A DNA stretch of 64,000 bases from Ustilaginoidea virens. Taxonomy: Eukaryota; Ascomycota; Sordariomycetes; Hypocreales; Clavicipitaceae. The DNA lies in NCBI RefSeq assembly GCF_000687475.1, contig NC_057316.1, positions 2,294,001 through 2,358,000 on the forward strand. Direction: 5' to 3'. Positions 1 to 9,816 of this stretch are shown in pieces (the first letter of the stretch is position 1; each line of letters begins with the position of its first letter). Below the pieces are notes generated by a model, which saw only the letters and a program-made list of their open reading frames with translations, was not told the DNA's origin and made no database searches. Made by a program: the position numbers and the translations under genes.

Positions 1-63
1 GTACAGGCGCTCTTCCAGGTGGAGGACGCTGTCGAACGGGTCGTCTGGGGGTTCTGAAGGCAT
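1..63 (-). CDS. N-terminus of a Yae1/LTO1-like protein (partial, runs off left edge)
   Basis: Reading leftward from an ATG at 63-61 gives 21 codons without a stop up to the window edge: an acidic start, then a stretch with the pattern DPFDSVL-LEERLY. This resembles the start of fungal LTO1/ORAOV1 proteins (Yae1 N-terminal family), adaptors that help load iron-sulfur clusters onto the ribosome recycling factor Rli1/ABCE1. The diagnostic deGYxxG repeats would lie beyond the edge, so the assignment rests on about 14 residues. It diverges from methionyl-tRNA synthetase with about 600 bp between the two starts. Confidence 0.4.
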   Translation of the reverse strand, partial: MPSEPPDDPFDSVLHLEERLY

Positions 64-593
64 GGCGGCGTGGTGATGTTGTGCGATGGGATGGGACGTT
101 GGCTTGTTGTGCCTGAGAGAGCCAAGGACTTATGTGGGGTGAAGCGAGTTGGTGGATGACGCAAGACGGCGGCGACTGGCGACTGGCATAATACTGTACG
201 TAGAGTACAGAGGGGTCGCCACTAACTGCACGCTGTGCAACAGCGACCCAACCTGCCTGGCAGTGCCTGACAGTGCCTGGGTGCGGGCGGCTGGCTGGCT
301 GTTGGCTTGCCTGTTGGTTTGCCCCTCGTCGCAAGGGAAGAGAGGGCAAGGGCAAGCCCTTGACCCTTGGACCCCTCCATCATCCCCGCCCCGCGCAAAC
401 TGGCAATCTCGGCGCCGATGACTCAAATGCTTCTTCGCCATGTCCAATCCTGCCATCCCTCCGAATAACTCATAACCGGCCCGCTGACCCAGCTCCGTCA
501 CAGCAACCCCATTGGGATTGATTCCGCTGCTCGTCGACCGCGGCACAGGATAAAAAGAGGGTTCAAGGCTCAAAACCCTTTCCAATCCTCCCA

Positions 594-624
<31 letters not shown>

Positions 625-661
625 CCTTGCCGCCAAACAAAGCAAAAAAAAGACACCTGAC
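64..661. promoter_or_regulatory. Divergent intergenic region with a 29-base C tract
   Basis: This 598-bp segment separates the leftward LTO1-like start from the rightward methionyl-tRNA synthetase start. No convincing coding frame was seen. It contains an uninterrupted run of 29 C residues at 594-622, 39 bp upstream of the synthetase ATG, followed by an A-rich leader. It probably holds both promoters; that is inferred from position only. Confidence 0.5.
594..622. repeat. Poly-C tract (29 bases)
   Basis: Uninterrupted C run 39 bp before the methionyl-tRNA synthetase ATG. Confidence 0.95.
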
Positions 662-2599
662 ATGCCCGTGGTTGACCATCCCATCCTCCCCGTCAAGGGC
701 AAGCGAAACGTCCTCGTCACCTCGGCCCTCCCCTATGTCAACAACGTCCCCCATCTGGGCAACGTCGTGGGCAGCGTGCTCAGCGCCGACGTCTACTCGA
801 GATTCAGCAAGCTCCGCGACCGTCCCACGCTCTACATCTGCGGCACCGACGAGTACGGAACCGCGACCGAGACCAAGGCCCTCGAGACGGGCCAGACCCC
901 CCAGCAGCTCTGCGACGAGTTCCACCAGAAGCACAAGGAGGTGTACGAGTGGTTCGAGATCGGGTTCGACTACTTTGGGCGCACCACCACCCGCAAGCAG
1001 ACCGAGATCGTGCAGGACATCTTCCTCAAGCTGCACGACAACGGCTTCCTCGAGGAGCGCACCACGACCCAGCCGTACTGCGAGAAGCACGGCAGCTACC
1101 TGGCCGACCGCTTCGTCGAGGGGACCTGCCCCAGGTGCGGCTACGACGACGCGCGCGGCGACCAGTGCGACAAGTGCGGAGGCCTTTTGGATCCCTTTGA
1201 GCTCGTCAACCCTCGCTGCAAGATCGACGGCGCGCAGCCGGTGCCCCGGGACACCAAGCACATCTTCCTGAAGCTGGACAAGCTGCAGCCCGACATTGAG
1301 AAGTGGTTCGAGGGCGCGCACAAGACGTTCGGCTGGCCGCAGAACGGCGTCGCCATCACCAAGGCCTGGCTGGCCAAGGGCCTGGAGGGACGGAGCATCA
1401 CCCGCGATCTCAAGTGGGGGGTCCCCATCCCGCTGCCCGGCTACGAGGAAAAGGTCATTTACGTCTGGTTCGACGCGTGCATCGGGTACCCCTCCATCAC
1501 CGCCAACTACACGGACCAGTGGGAGAAGTGGTGGAAGAACCCGGACGACGTCTCGCTCTACCAGTTCATGGGCAAGGACAACGTGCCCTTCCACACCGTC
1601 ATCTTCCCCGGGTCCGAGATCGGCACCGGCCAGAAGTGGACCATGCTGAACCACCTGTCCACCACCGAGTACCTCAACTACGAGAACGGCAAGTTCTCCA
1701 AGTCCCGGGGCGTCGGCGTCTTCGGCAACCAGGTCAAGCAGATCGGCATCTCGCCGTCCGTCTGGCGGTACTACCTGCTGTCGAACCGGCCCGAGACGGG
1801 CGACACCCAGTTCGAGTGGCAGTCGCTTGTCCTGGCCAACAACAGCGAGCTGCTGGCCAACCTGGGCAACTTTGTCAACCGCGTCGTCAAGTTCGTCAAC
1901 GCCAGGTGCGGCGGCACCGTGCCCGACTTCTCCGCCTCGTACGCGGACGACTCGTTCGACTTTGCCGCCTGGGCCGGCCGCGTCAACGCCCACCTGGCCG
2001 AGTACGTGGACGAGATGGAAAAGGTGCACATCCGCGCCGGCGTCAAGAAGCTCATGGAGATGAGCGCCGAGGGCAACGCCCTGCTCCAGTACAGGCTCGA
2101 CAACGCCAACCTGGTGGAGCAGCCCGAGCGGACCAGGACCGTCATCGGCCTCGCCCTGAACCTGTGCCACCTGCTCGCCTCCCTCGCCTCCCCCTACATG
2201 CCCTCCACGGCAGAGTCCATCTGCAGGCAGCTGAACACGACCCTCGGCGCCATCCCGGACACGTGGAGCACCGACACCCTGAAGGGCGGGCACAAGATCG
2301 GCAAGGCGGCCTACCTGTTCACCCGCATCGACGAAAAGAAGGTGCAGGAGTGGAAGGCGGAGTTTGGGGGCAGCGCCGAGTCCCGAGCGGCCGAGGAGGC
2401 GGCCAGGAGGAAGAAGCAGGAGGACAAGGAGAGGGAGAAGGAGAGGAAGAAGGCCAAAAAGGCGGCCAAGGCGGCCAAGGCGGGCCAGGCGGGCCCTGCC
2501 GGCAAGGACGCGGAGCAGGCGGGCGAGAAGCCGGATGGCGCACTGGTGGCTGGAGATACCAAGGATCTCCCCATCCGAGCCAAGCCCGAGGGGCAGTGA
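662..2599 (+). CDS. MES1: Methionyl-tRNA synthetase, cytosolic
   Basis: Single-exon frame of 645 residues. It charges tRNA-Met with methionine using ATP, for cytosolic translation. The class I signature HIGH appears as HLGN at residues 31-34 after the ALPYVNN block, and the KMSKS loop as KFSKS at residues 344-348. A zinc-knuckle insert with CPRC and CDKC pairs lies near residues 157-175. The anticodon-binding helical domain follows, and the last 70 residues form a Lys/Glu/Ala-rich tail that could bind tRNA. The GST-like N-terminal extension of yeast Mes1 (751 aa), which docks on Arc1, is absent, so the protein starts directly at the catalytic domain. The start is the first ATG before the conserved core and has a purine-rich leader. 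Confidence 0.95.
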   Translation: MPVVDHPILPVKGKRNVLVTSALPYVNNVPHLGNVVGSVLSADVYSRFSKLRDRPTLYICGTDEYGTATETKALETGQTPQQLCDEFHQKHKEVYEWFEIGFDYFGRTTTRKQTEIVQDIFLKLHDNGFLEERTTTQPYCEKHGSYLADRFVEGTCPRCGYDDARGDQCDKCGGLLDPFELVNPRCKIDGAQPVPRDTKHIFLKLDKLQPDIEKWFEGAHKTFGWPQNGVAITKAWLAKGLEGRSITRDLKWGVPIPLPGYEEKVIYVWFDACIGYPSITANYTDQWEKWWKNPDDVSLYQFMGKDNVPFHTVIFPGSEIGTGQKWTMLNHLSTTEYLNYENGKFSKSRGVGVFGNQVKQIGISPSVWRYYLLSNRPETGDTQFEWQSLVLANNSELLANLGNFVNRVVKFVNARCGGTVPDFSASYADDSFDFAAWAGRVNAHLAEYVDEMEKVHIRAGVKKLMEMSAEGNALLQYRLDNANLVEQPERTRTVIGLALNLCHLLASLASPYMPSTAESICRQLNTTLGAIPDTWSTDTLKGGHKIGKAAYLFTRIDEKKVQEWKAEFGGSAESRAAEEAARRKKQEDKEREKERKKAKKAAKAAKAGQAGPAGKDAEQAGEKPDGALVAGDTKDLPIRAKPEGQ

Positions 2600-3332
2600 G
2601 TGGCGCGGCGTCTGCTCACGCATTCGGCACGCACGCAGGTAGACTTGATGCTGCGGTAGACTAGAAGGGGCGGGGGGGCGGGATGGATACTTTTTTTCGT
2701 TCATCGCAATGGTTTAGAGTATAAGAGGAGCGGGGGGGGCATGGCGCAGTCAAGGGGATGAGCATGAAGACGATATAGCTCCAGGGCGCGCATGGCAATC
2801 ACGGTCATTGGCGATAGACTTGGGGGGGTATGCTAGAATGACTGCCCTCGAAGCAACCAGGCTGTAGGCTGGATCAAATGCGCTCGGAAAGTTGACAAGG
2901 GGAGGTCTTGAATTCGACCAGACGGTTACGGCTGCTCCGCCCCGTCCCGTCTGCGGCCAAGTCGAAACTGCATCGCAACCGCACCTTGTTCCTTCCGCGC
3001 ATCCGCAAGCCCAAACGTGACGCCCCACCAGCCCCACTCTTTCCAACGGCGCCGAAAACGAGGGGCAGATGGTACATAGATGGCAGATGGCAGATGGCCA
3101 GCGGGCTGGGCGGGGCGGGGCGGGCGGGCAATTGGAGGTCCCGAATCCCGAACAAACCCAACAGCAACCACCATCAACCGCCAGCGACCACCAAAAAACC
3201 AACCCATAAAAACGACCAAAAAAAAAACCCATCAAAAAACCCAACAACCTTGCCGGCCTCGAAGCACGCCCAAGCGCCGTCGTCGTCCGAGCCATATCCC
3301 GGGCCGCCGCTCCCCCCCCCCCCGCAGCAACA
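2600..3332. other. Intergenic region, MES1 to NAA10
   Basis: No gene recognised. The left half is the MES1 3' flank. The right half, just before the NAA10 ATG, is pyrimidine-poor and A/C-rich with AAACC-type runs and a CCCCCCCCCC tract around 3315, the style of leader seen before other genes here. Confidence 0.5.
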
Positions 3333-4120
3333 ATGGACATCCGGCCCCTGACCTGCGCCGACCTCCCCCTGATCCAGCACGCCAACCTCGAGAACCTCCC
3401 CGAGAACTACTTCCTCAAGTACTACCTGTACCACGCGCTGTCGTGGCCGCAGCTGAGCTACGTGGCCGTCGACGTCTCCCGCCCGTCCAGGGGCCCGTAC
3501 GACTACCCCCGCATCGTGGGCTACGTCCTGGCCAAGATGGAGGAGGAGCCCGCCGACGGCATCCCCCACGGCCACATCACCAGCCTGAGCGTGATGCGCA
3601 CCCACCGCCGGCTCGGCATCGCCGAGAAGCTCATGCGACAGAGCCGTGCGTCGTCCCCTCTCTTTTCCTCCCCCCCCCCCCCATCATCCACCAGCAAATC
3701 ATGTGCGGTGCGTGCTAACAAAAGCGGCGCGCCAACGGACGGCCGCGTGCAGAGCTGGCCATGGTGGAAACCTTCCAGGCGCGGTACGTGTCCCTCCACG
3801 TGCGCGTGTCCAACGTCGCCGCCCGCCACCTGTACGAAGTCACGCTGCGGTTCAGGAACGAGAAGACGGAGCAAAAGTACTACGCTGACGGCGAGGACGC
3901 CATCTGCATGCGCCTCGACCTCGACGACGTCCGGGACGCGGAGCCCAACGGGGGCGGCGGGGACGGGGCGCCCGACCACGCCGACACCCACGCCGACGAG
4001 GGCGAGCCCGTCGGCGACGTGGGCAGCGACCCGGCGAGGAGCAAGCGCGGCAAGGTCAAGGTCGCGGTGGGACGGGGCCTGGGCGTCGGCGCCCTGGTGG
4101 AAAAGAACGAGAGCAGGTAG
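3333..4120 (+). CDS. NAA10: N-terminal acetyltransferase A catalytic subunit (NAA10/ARD1)
   Basis: Two exons (3333-3645 and 3753-4120) around a 107-bp GT..AG intron. The join restores the hallmark RQSQLAMVETF. The protein transfers acetyl groups to the N-termini of nascent chains on the ribosome, as the catalytic half of NatA with NAA15. The GNAT fold is complete: the N-terminal [11 protein letters not shown] start, the [13 protein letters not shown] acetyl-CoA loop (RxxGxA) at the end of exon 1, then [10 protein letters not shown] and the KYYADGEDA block in exon 2. The tail is unusually Gly/Asp-rich (residues about 170-210) before a basic end. The start is the only ATG in frame with the conserved first residues. 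Confidence 0.93.
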
Positions 4121-4726
4121 TGCGTGTTGTTTCGGCGGGGGGCAAAAGAAAGCCGCATATGGGTGCGTTGGCGTTGTGAGGCTGTCGCAAAAGGTGGGCT
4201 GGCTGGCAGGGGCTGGGGTTCGGTGCGAGTGGGAATGGAAACGCGTGCTCTTGCCTGGGCGCGGCGCGTCTTGTGAGCGGGAGAAAAAAAAAACGCCTTG
4301 TGAGCGGGAGGACAAAAAAAAAACAAAAAAAAAAAAGAGGCAGGCATCGTGACGCAGCGGTAGGAACCGGCTGGGGGGACATCACCCTTGGAAAATTGAA
4401 TGGAATGTAATGACCGGCTGGGACGTCCCCTCTAACATGTGAGTGGTGATTCGCATTGTCCCCCCCCCCCCCGAAACACGGCTTATTCTTTCGAGTGTCG
4501 GGCTTCCTGCTAATGGCGACATGGACATAGGCAACGTGAAATCATGCACTCGAAGAAATAGAATTGAATAGAATGCCAGAAACACGGCCGCCGCTGACGT
4601 TTCCAAACACCGGCAGCGTCTCCTCTTCTCTTCTGGACAGCAAAGCAAACAAAATCAACAGGGCGTGTGACCTGGTGGTCAACTGCACCGACACCACCAT
4701 TGACAGGTGTCCTGCAAGAACCTGAG
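4121..4726. other. Convergent intergenic region
   Basis: Shared 3' flank of NAA10 (rightward) and the RGG/proline-rich gene (leftward). A-rich tracts near 4284-4335 and a C tract at 4460-4471 are the only notable structure; no gene seen. Confidence 0.45.
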
Positions 4727-6979
4727 CTAGTAGTGCCCGGCGTCTTTGGCCGCCATCTCCTTGGCATATGCCTCGTCTGCTTCCATCCTCGCCGCCTCCA
4801 GCTTTTCCGTCAGGGCCTCAATCTGCTTCTCCGTGGCTCTCTTCTCCGCGCCAGCTTTGAGATCAGCACCCTTGCTGCTCAGCTCGGCAATCTCCTCCTT
4901 GATACGGTCCGCCGCTTCATACTTGGCCAAGGAAGCTGCTCCTGGCGCAGGCCGAGGCGGCGGCGCGCACGGCGGCGCGCACGGCGGCGCCAAAGTAACG
5001 CCGGCTTCTTGACCGCGTTCGCCATCGGCCTCCTCCGGCCACGCCCCAGGTGCGTCGCGCGGGCTTCCTTTGCCTCGCCCTCTTCCTCTCCCCCGACTGG
5101 CGCCAAACGGTCCTCCCCGAGGACCTCCAAATGGGCCGCCTCTCCCGCCCCAGGGGCCACCCCCTCTGCCGCCGTTGCCCCGACCAAAGCCCCTTCCTCC
5201 GAACAAACCGCGCAGCCCTGGCGGTCCTTGTTCGCCAGGCGGTCCGCGGGAACCGAATGGTCCTCCCCGTTGGCCAAGGGGGCCATCCGGGCCGGCAAAG
5301 AACATGCCACGTTGCGATGGACCTCCCGGTCCCGGCGGCAAGCTCTGGTTCCAACAAGGAGGAACCGGGCCGGCAGTCGGCATCGGCGGTAGAGGGGGTG
5401 CAGGAGGCGCTGGTGGCATCGCAGCAGCCGGGAGCATCGGGGGCATCGGGGGCATCAGGGGCATCGGAGCAAGGGGAGGCGCTGGAGGAAAGTGCGTGCC
5501 ACTAGGACCGTGACTCCTTTTCGCATCCCTGTACGCCTTCTTCATTTCTCGTTTCTGCTGCCTTTTCTCCCGTTTCTGAGCCCGTCGTCGTTGTCGGCGC
5601 TCTCGTTTGCGTGCTTTTCGTGTTTGCCTTTGTGACTTCTTGATGGCTTTCCACTGCGCTTGCAGGGTCTTGATCTGCGCTTTGAGAGCCTTCTTGTCCA
5701 AGCCACAAGCAGCCGGCATGTCTTTGGAGGCGTCTTTTGTTCGCTTCAGTTCCAGCTTCAAGTCGTCGACATCGTTCTTGGTACGCACTTGCTCTGGGCG
5801 GGAGGTCCAGTCTCGCAGTCTCTCCGCATACAGAGGCAGCTGGTGGTCCTTTACTTGGTCGTAATCCGGGAGCGAGCCAATGGAGGATTCGGAGCTGCTC
5901 GAGGAGGCCGAGGAAACCGACGACACGGAGCCCGAGCGTTGATACTTTTCATCGCCTTGGGAACTCTTCCTACCCCGGCCATCAGTTTGCCGATCCACTT
6001 GGTGCTGGCGTGCGTGGTCATGGGGGTCGTGATGCCCGCCACGCCCGTCACCATGGCCGCGACCATGACGATTCCAACCCGAACCGCCACCAAATGACCA
6101 GGAAGGACCTGCGCGATTGGAAGGGCCGCTTTCAGCGCCAAGTCCGGCCTTGCTGTCCTGCTGCCTCTGCTCGTGCTGGTGCTGGTGCAGACGCTGTTCC
6201 AACCCAGCATCCCACCCACCCGGCATTCGAACGCTGCCACCTGCTGGATCGAGGCTCAGGCTTATTCCTCTTGGCCCGAAGAAGCCGTCATTCCATTGAT
6301 GAATCGTTGCCTCAATCTCTTGTCTGCTCCTGGTGGTCGCTGCTGGATTCTCCCGCAAGTGATCGAGTTGCGCCTCGGCTTGAGAACGGCCACTGGTCGA
6401 AGCAGCATCGCTCCCGCCCTCCTCTCGCAACTTCCGTTCGATGACGGCTTCGTTTTCCTTGAAGATGTGAGACGGAAGCAGAAAATTCACAAAGGTCGCC
6501 CAGTCTTGGGGGGTTACGTCTCTTGCAGCCCATTCGTTCTGGTACAGAAAGTGCTCGGGTAGAGATGTATCCTCGACCGTGACGGTGTGAAAAAGAGTCT
6601 CCCTGGGAGGAGCCCCGGTCGGAGCGGGAGCCGGTCGCGAGTCAAAGTAGAGAGCGGCCCCGGTCAGTCCAGGGCCAGACTCTGGTTGCGGTTGTCGCAG
6701 GTGAAGCTGCGCAGGCCGACTATGCGACGTTGTTGACGGCGTCCGAGGCGTAAGAGGAGGGGTGTAGATTACATCGCCGCTGGTGGACGACGAATCTCGC
6801 GAAGCAGCATCATCTAGCGGGGCGAGACCAGCACGAGGCGATGCCAAGGTGGTGTTTGTTGTTGGTGTATGAGATGCCCCAGAGTTGGAGTAGATGTCGG
6901 TTTCCGAGTAGGGCGGGGGTGGGGCATCATCATCAACTTGGACGTGGACGTGGAGATTGTTGATGTTGTTGAGGGCCAT
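4727..6979 (-). CDS. Basic, Pro/Gly-rich RGG protein of unknown function with N-terminal PPxY
   Basis: Single-exon frame of 750 residues; family not recognised. In order: a PPPPYSE motif near residue 20 (a potential WW-domain ligand, as for Rsp5-type ubiquitin ligases); a low-complexity Ser/Thr stretch; a folded-looking segment near residues 150-260 (pattern TPQDWATFVNFLLPSHIF, later HQWNDGFFGPRGI); His/Gly and Ser-rich linkers; a strongly basic helix near 435-500 made of KR/RQRR repeats; a Pro/Met-rich stretch; an RGG/GRGG block near 560-650; and a Lys/Glu/Ala coiled coil to the end. RGG boxes and the basic helix suggest RNA binding or condensation; this is inferred from composition only. 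Its 3' end faces NAA10. Confidence 0.7.
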   Translation of the reverse strand: MALNNINNLHVHVQVDDDAPPPPYSETDIYSNSGASHTPTTNTTLASPRAGLAPLDDAASRDSSSTSGDVIYTPPLTPRTPSTTSHSRPAQLHLRQPQPESGPGLTGAALYFDSRPAPAPTGAPPRETLFHTVTVEDTSLPEHFLYQNEWAARDVTPQDWATFVNFLLPSHIFKENEAVIERKLREEGGSDAASTSGRSQAEAQLDHLRENPAATTRSRQEIEATIHQWNDGFFGPRGISLSLDPAGGSVRMPGGWDAGLEQRLHQHQHEQRQQDSKAGLGAESGPSNRAGPSWSFGGGSGWNRHGRGHGDGRGGHHDPHDHARQHQVDRQTDGRGRKSSQGDEKYQRSGSVSSVSSASSSSSESSIGSLPDYDQVKDHQLPLYAERLRDWTSRPEQVRTKNDVDDLKLELKRTKDASKDMPAACGLDKKALKAQIKTLQAQWKAIKKSQRQTRKARKRERRQRRRAQKREKRQQKREMKKAYRDAKRSHGPSGTHFPPAPPLAPMPLMPPMPPMLPAAAMPPAPPAPPLPPMPTAGPVPPCWNQSLPPGPGGPSQRGMFFAGPDGPLGQRGGPFGSRGPPGEQGPPGLRGLFGGRGFGRGNGGRGGGPWGGRGGPFGGPRGGPFGASRGRGRGRGKGSPRDAPGAWPEEADGERGQEAGVTLAPPCAPPCAPPPRPAPGAASLAKYEAADRIKEEIAELSSKGADLKAGAEKRATEKQIEALTEKLEAARMEADEAYAKEMAAKDAGHY

Positions 6980-7566
6980 GGTGTGCCAAGTAATTGAAAG
7001 AGTCCAGCCTTGGTTTCCCGAATGGCAGTCAGTGTAGGGAAGAACCGTGAGAGAGAAGAAGGGGATTCAAAAGGCCAGGCTCGTGGCGGTTTCCGGAGAT
7101 AAGGGGTTGGCAGAGAGCTGTTGGTTTGATGGCTTAATCTTGGACTGGTTGACGAGGAGGAGCAAGCACGGTGACATGAATTGCGGGGCCGACTGGCCGA
7201 CTTGCTGTGTTCACTCGCTGGTGAATCACAATCACAGGTTGGGGGGAGTGAGGCTTTGCCCGACGGGTGAATTGACGGAGGGCAACACTCTCGGTGCAGG
7301 CAGCAGGATTCACATCAAACTTTTTATAATCCGTTTCGAGATGCAGGTTCATGTCCTCGTCGACATAGACCAGACCTTGCCTCGTTCCATCATTCCGTCA
7401 CACAAAGCCCACCAAGTTACAGTACATACGCAGCTGGCTGGCGGCCGGCGGCTGGTGTCTGGCGGCTGGTGTCTGGCGGCTGGAGGCTGGAGGCTGCCGG
7501 CTGCCTCCCAAAGTACATTGCATAATGTCTGGTTGGATTCAAGACCCAGGGGGGGGGGGGCTTCAA

Positions 7567-7622
7567 ATGGCTGCAAATAGCTGCAAATGGCTGCAAATGG
7601 CTGCAAATGGCTGCAAATGCAG
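7567..7622. repeat. 10-bp tandem repeat (GCTGCAAATG)n
   Basis: Five to six near-perfect head-to-tail copies of GCTGCAAATG, one with a G-to-A change, just right of a G tract at 7550-7560. It lies in the upstream flank of the RGG protein gene. Confidence 0.85.
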
Positions 7623-8251
7623 CAATTGACCAGACTACGGAGTACTCCAAGTCGTCGTCATACTCCACAGCCCGCCATTCTTCACAGCAAGGCTGACCGA
7701 GAGCATAATAAAAGTAAGCAACGGCAAAGGCAGGCAGGCAAAGCACCTCGTTGGTCCGTCACTTGTCGCGCTTGCAGCACTGCCCCCCTAATAAGACCCC
7801 CCATCAGCACTTGCCTTCTTACAGCCCGTTCCCCCCCAATAAGAACATTGAACCTTTCTGCTGCCTGCTTTGCTGACGCGGCCCGTCAAAGTTTCATGGC
7901 CCCCCTGTGAAATCGCCTCACTTGGGCCCCTTGAACGCCAGGTTGCCTAGACGTGCCAATGAAGAGCCACGAGGCGCAAATTCCACTCCAAGTTGTCGAC
8001 GTCGGGTAATGTGTTTTTTTTTTTTTTTTTTTGTGTGCCGCGTAAAACGCTTGGCTTCCTTCGATTGCATGTTTCCAGGCATGATGCAACAGAAGAGAGA
8101 CGTAGGTGCAACCAACTCCCCCTTCCGTCTTTCTCCTGCCGTGGCTGCTTTGTTCTTGGGACGGTCCGTCTTTCCCTTTGTTCTCGCACGCAGAGTACAT
8201 ATAGAGCAGCAGGCCACATCACATGTTACATCCAACAGGTCGGCGGCGGCG

Positions 8252-8306
8252 GCAGCAGCAGCAGCAGCAGCATCATCATCATCACCATCACCATCATCAT
8301 CATTCG
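8252..8306. repeat. CAG/CAT trinucleotide microsatellite
   Basis: CAG-type repeats run directly into CAT/ATC-type repeats, in the 3' flank of the eIF2B beta gene. No coding frame around it looks real. Confidence 0.8.
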
Positions 8307-8472
8307 CATGGGTCCCCGAGATGAAAATCAACGTCCTCTTGCTTGTAGTGTTCTGCAATCAGGCTGGCCAGATGATCTCGTGAGTGGGTACCTCTGTGTA
8401 ACAGAATGGCCGTGTTAGTCAACAACCCTGTGGTATGTCACGTCGTCGTGGGGCAAGATGGCAGGCATGGTC

Positions 8473-9816
8473 TTACAGATTCGTGACATATGTGTCGATA
8501 AATTCCGCCGGGACCAACTCAGTCACAGCGCTCCGTATCTCCGCCTGGTTCACCATGCTTCCGTCCGCGAAACTCACAAAGGTAGAAGAGTCTCCCCACT
8601 CAATGAGTGAATCCTCGTCGAACGGGGTTACCGGGCTTAGCTTGTAAACGCCAGCCAGGACCACGACTGCATTGCCTTGCTCCTTGGCGGCTCTGGCCAC
8701 GGCAGCTGCCCCAGCATCCGTGACAGCCCCGCCGTTGGCGGCGATTGCTCTGGCGCCTAGAATAACCTTGTTGACCTTGGACATGTAAGCCACGAGGCCA
8801 GAGTTCATGACGTTGATGACGGTTATGCCTGCTGCAACCAGCTTCTTTCGAAAAATGGGCTGTTGCACGTCCTGAGTCTGCTCGCGCGGAGGTTCGGTGA
8901 CGATGAATACCGTAAACTTGCGTTTGCTGGCTGCTCGGAGGACGAATCGTTCCACCGTGGACGAGGGTTGGTGGATCAGGATGTGGTCACCGGGATGTAT
9001 TTGCACCTCCGCAAGAGCTGCTATCTGATCGTCAACCTGACTGATCTCATCCTTGATCTCTTCGATCCCGTCAATGACCTCGGATCGCAAAGCATGAACC
9101 CGGCTGCTTGTCGTGTGTAAAATGCGGGTAGGTGTTGACGTCCCCGAATTCCGGTGCGGCGAGGAGAAGCCGTCGCCCAGGGAAGGCGGGGATGCAGACA
9201 GCAGATGGAAAAGGGACTTGGAGACGTTGACTGAGCTGTATGATGACATGGGCCCCGGTCTTACAGGCGGCACGGCCGGGTTGGAGAGGTAGTCGACGGC
9301 AGACTCTTGCTTGGCCAGGATCGAGGGGTGTGACTGGAGGAGGCCGAGGGTATCGGAGGGATGCGGAGGTGTCGTCGGCGCTTCGCTTGGTGTCTCGCTT
9401 GACGCTTCGTTGCGATCTTCGGCTGCTTCGTCACGGATGAGAGACAGAACGCGGCGCACAATGTTCCCAATGACAAGCTCCCTGGGCTGCGCCTGAACCA
9501 GCCGTCTGCCGATGCGCGAAACGTTCTCGATAAGACCGTCGACATCCTGCCACTTGGACCGAGCAACGACTTGCAAAAGTATGTGGGCAGTGGCAACGGC
9601 ACATGGCTCGGAGCCGCGAATCTGTCTGCGCTTGAGAAGACTGGCTCGTAGTGGTTAGTTTTGGAGCGTGCCCGCATGCCCTTGGGTGCGTCCAAGTCCA
9701 CTTGGTCCCGGCACTCACGAGATGAGGGTTTCCACGGCCGCTTCCAGTGCTTGTCCCCTTAGGGATTTGATGTACTTTTCCAGGTCGGGCGCGTAGCCCG
9801 CCGTAGCGGATGGCAT
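8473..9816 (-). CDS. GCD7: Translation initiation factor eIF2B subunit beta
   Basis: Two exons, 9816-9719 and 9640-8473, around a 78-bp intron with GTGAGT donor and AACTAAC branch; about 421 residues. The spliced product reads through SLLKRRQIRGS at the junction. eIF2B is the guanine nucleotide exchange factor that recharges eIF2 with GTP; the beta subunit belongs to the regulatory core that senses phosphorylated eIF2alpha. Visible family features are the N-terminal helical domain (YIKSLRGQALE), the Rossmann-like IF-2B domain with FTVFIVTEPP, the NKVILGARAIAANGG block, and an end close to the usual EFID-Y pattern. The first ATG of a longer upstream frame (9927) was rejected because homologues begin near the SATAGYAPDLEKY segment. 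A Ser/Pro-rich insert lies near residues 120-200. Confidence 0.92.

Larger units (their letters stand above)
6980..8472. other. Long intergenic region with short tandem repeats
   Basis: About 1.5 kb without a supported gene. It contains GGCTGGTGTCTGGC-type repeats (7440-7505), a clean 10-bp tandem repeat (7567-7622), a T tract at 8013-8032, and a CAG/CAT trinucleotide run at 8252-8306. Frames here are short and dominated by these repeats. Confidence 0.5.

Noticed and set aside
1303..2664. 453-codon alternative frame inside MES1
   Set aside because: Arg/Gln/Pro/His-rich shadow of a GC-rich gene.
563..2704. 713-codon open frame antisense to methionyl-tRNA synthetase
   Set aside because: GC-rich third positions on the sense strand leave the antisense open; the product is Gly/Leu/Val/Arg-rich and has no family features.
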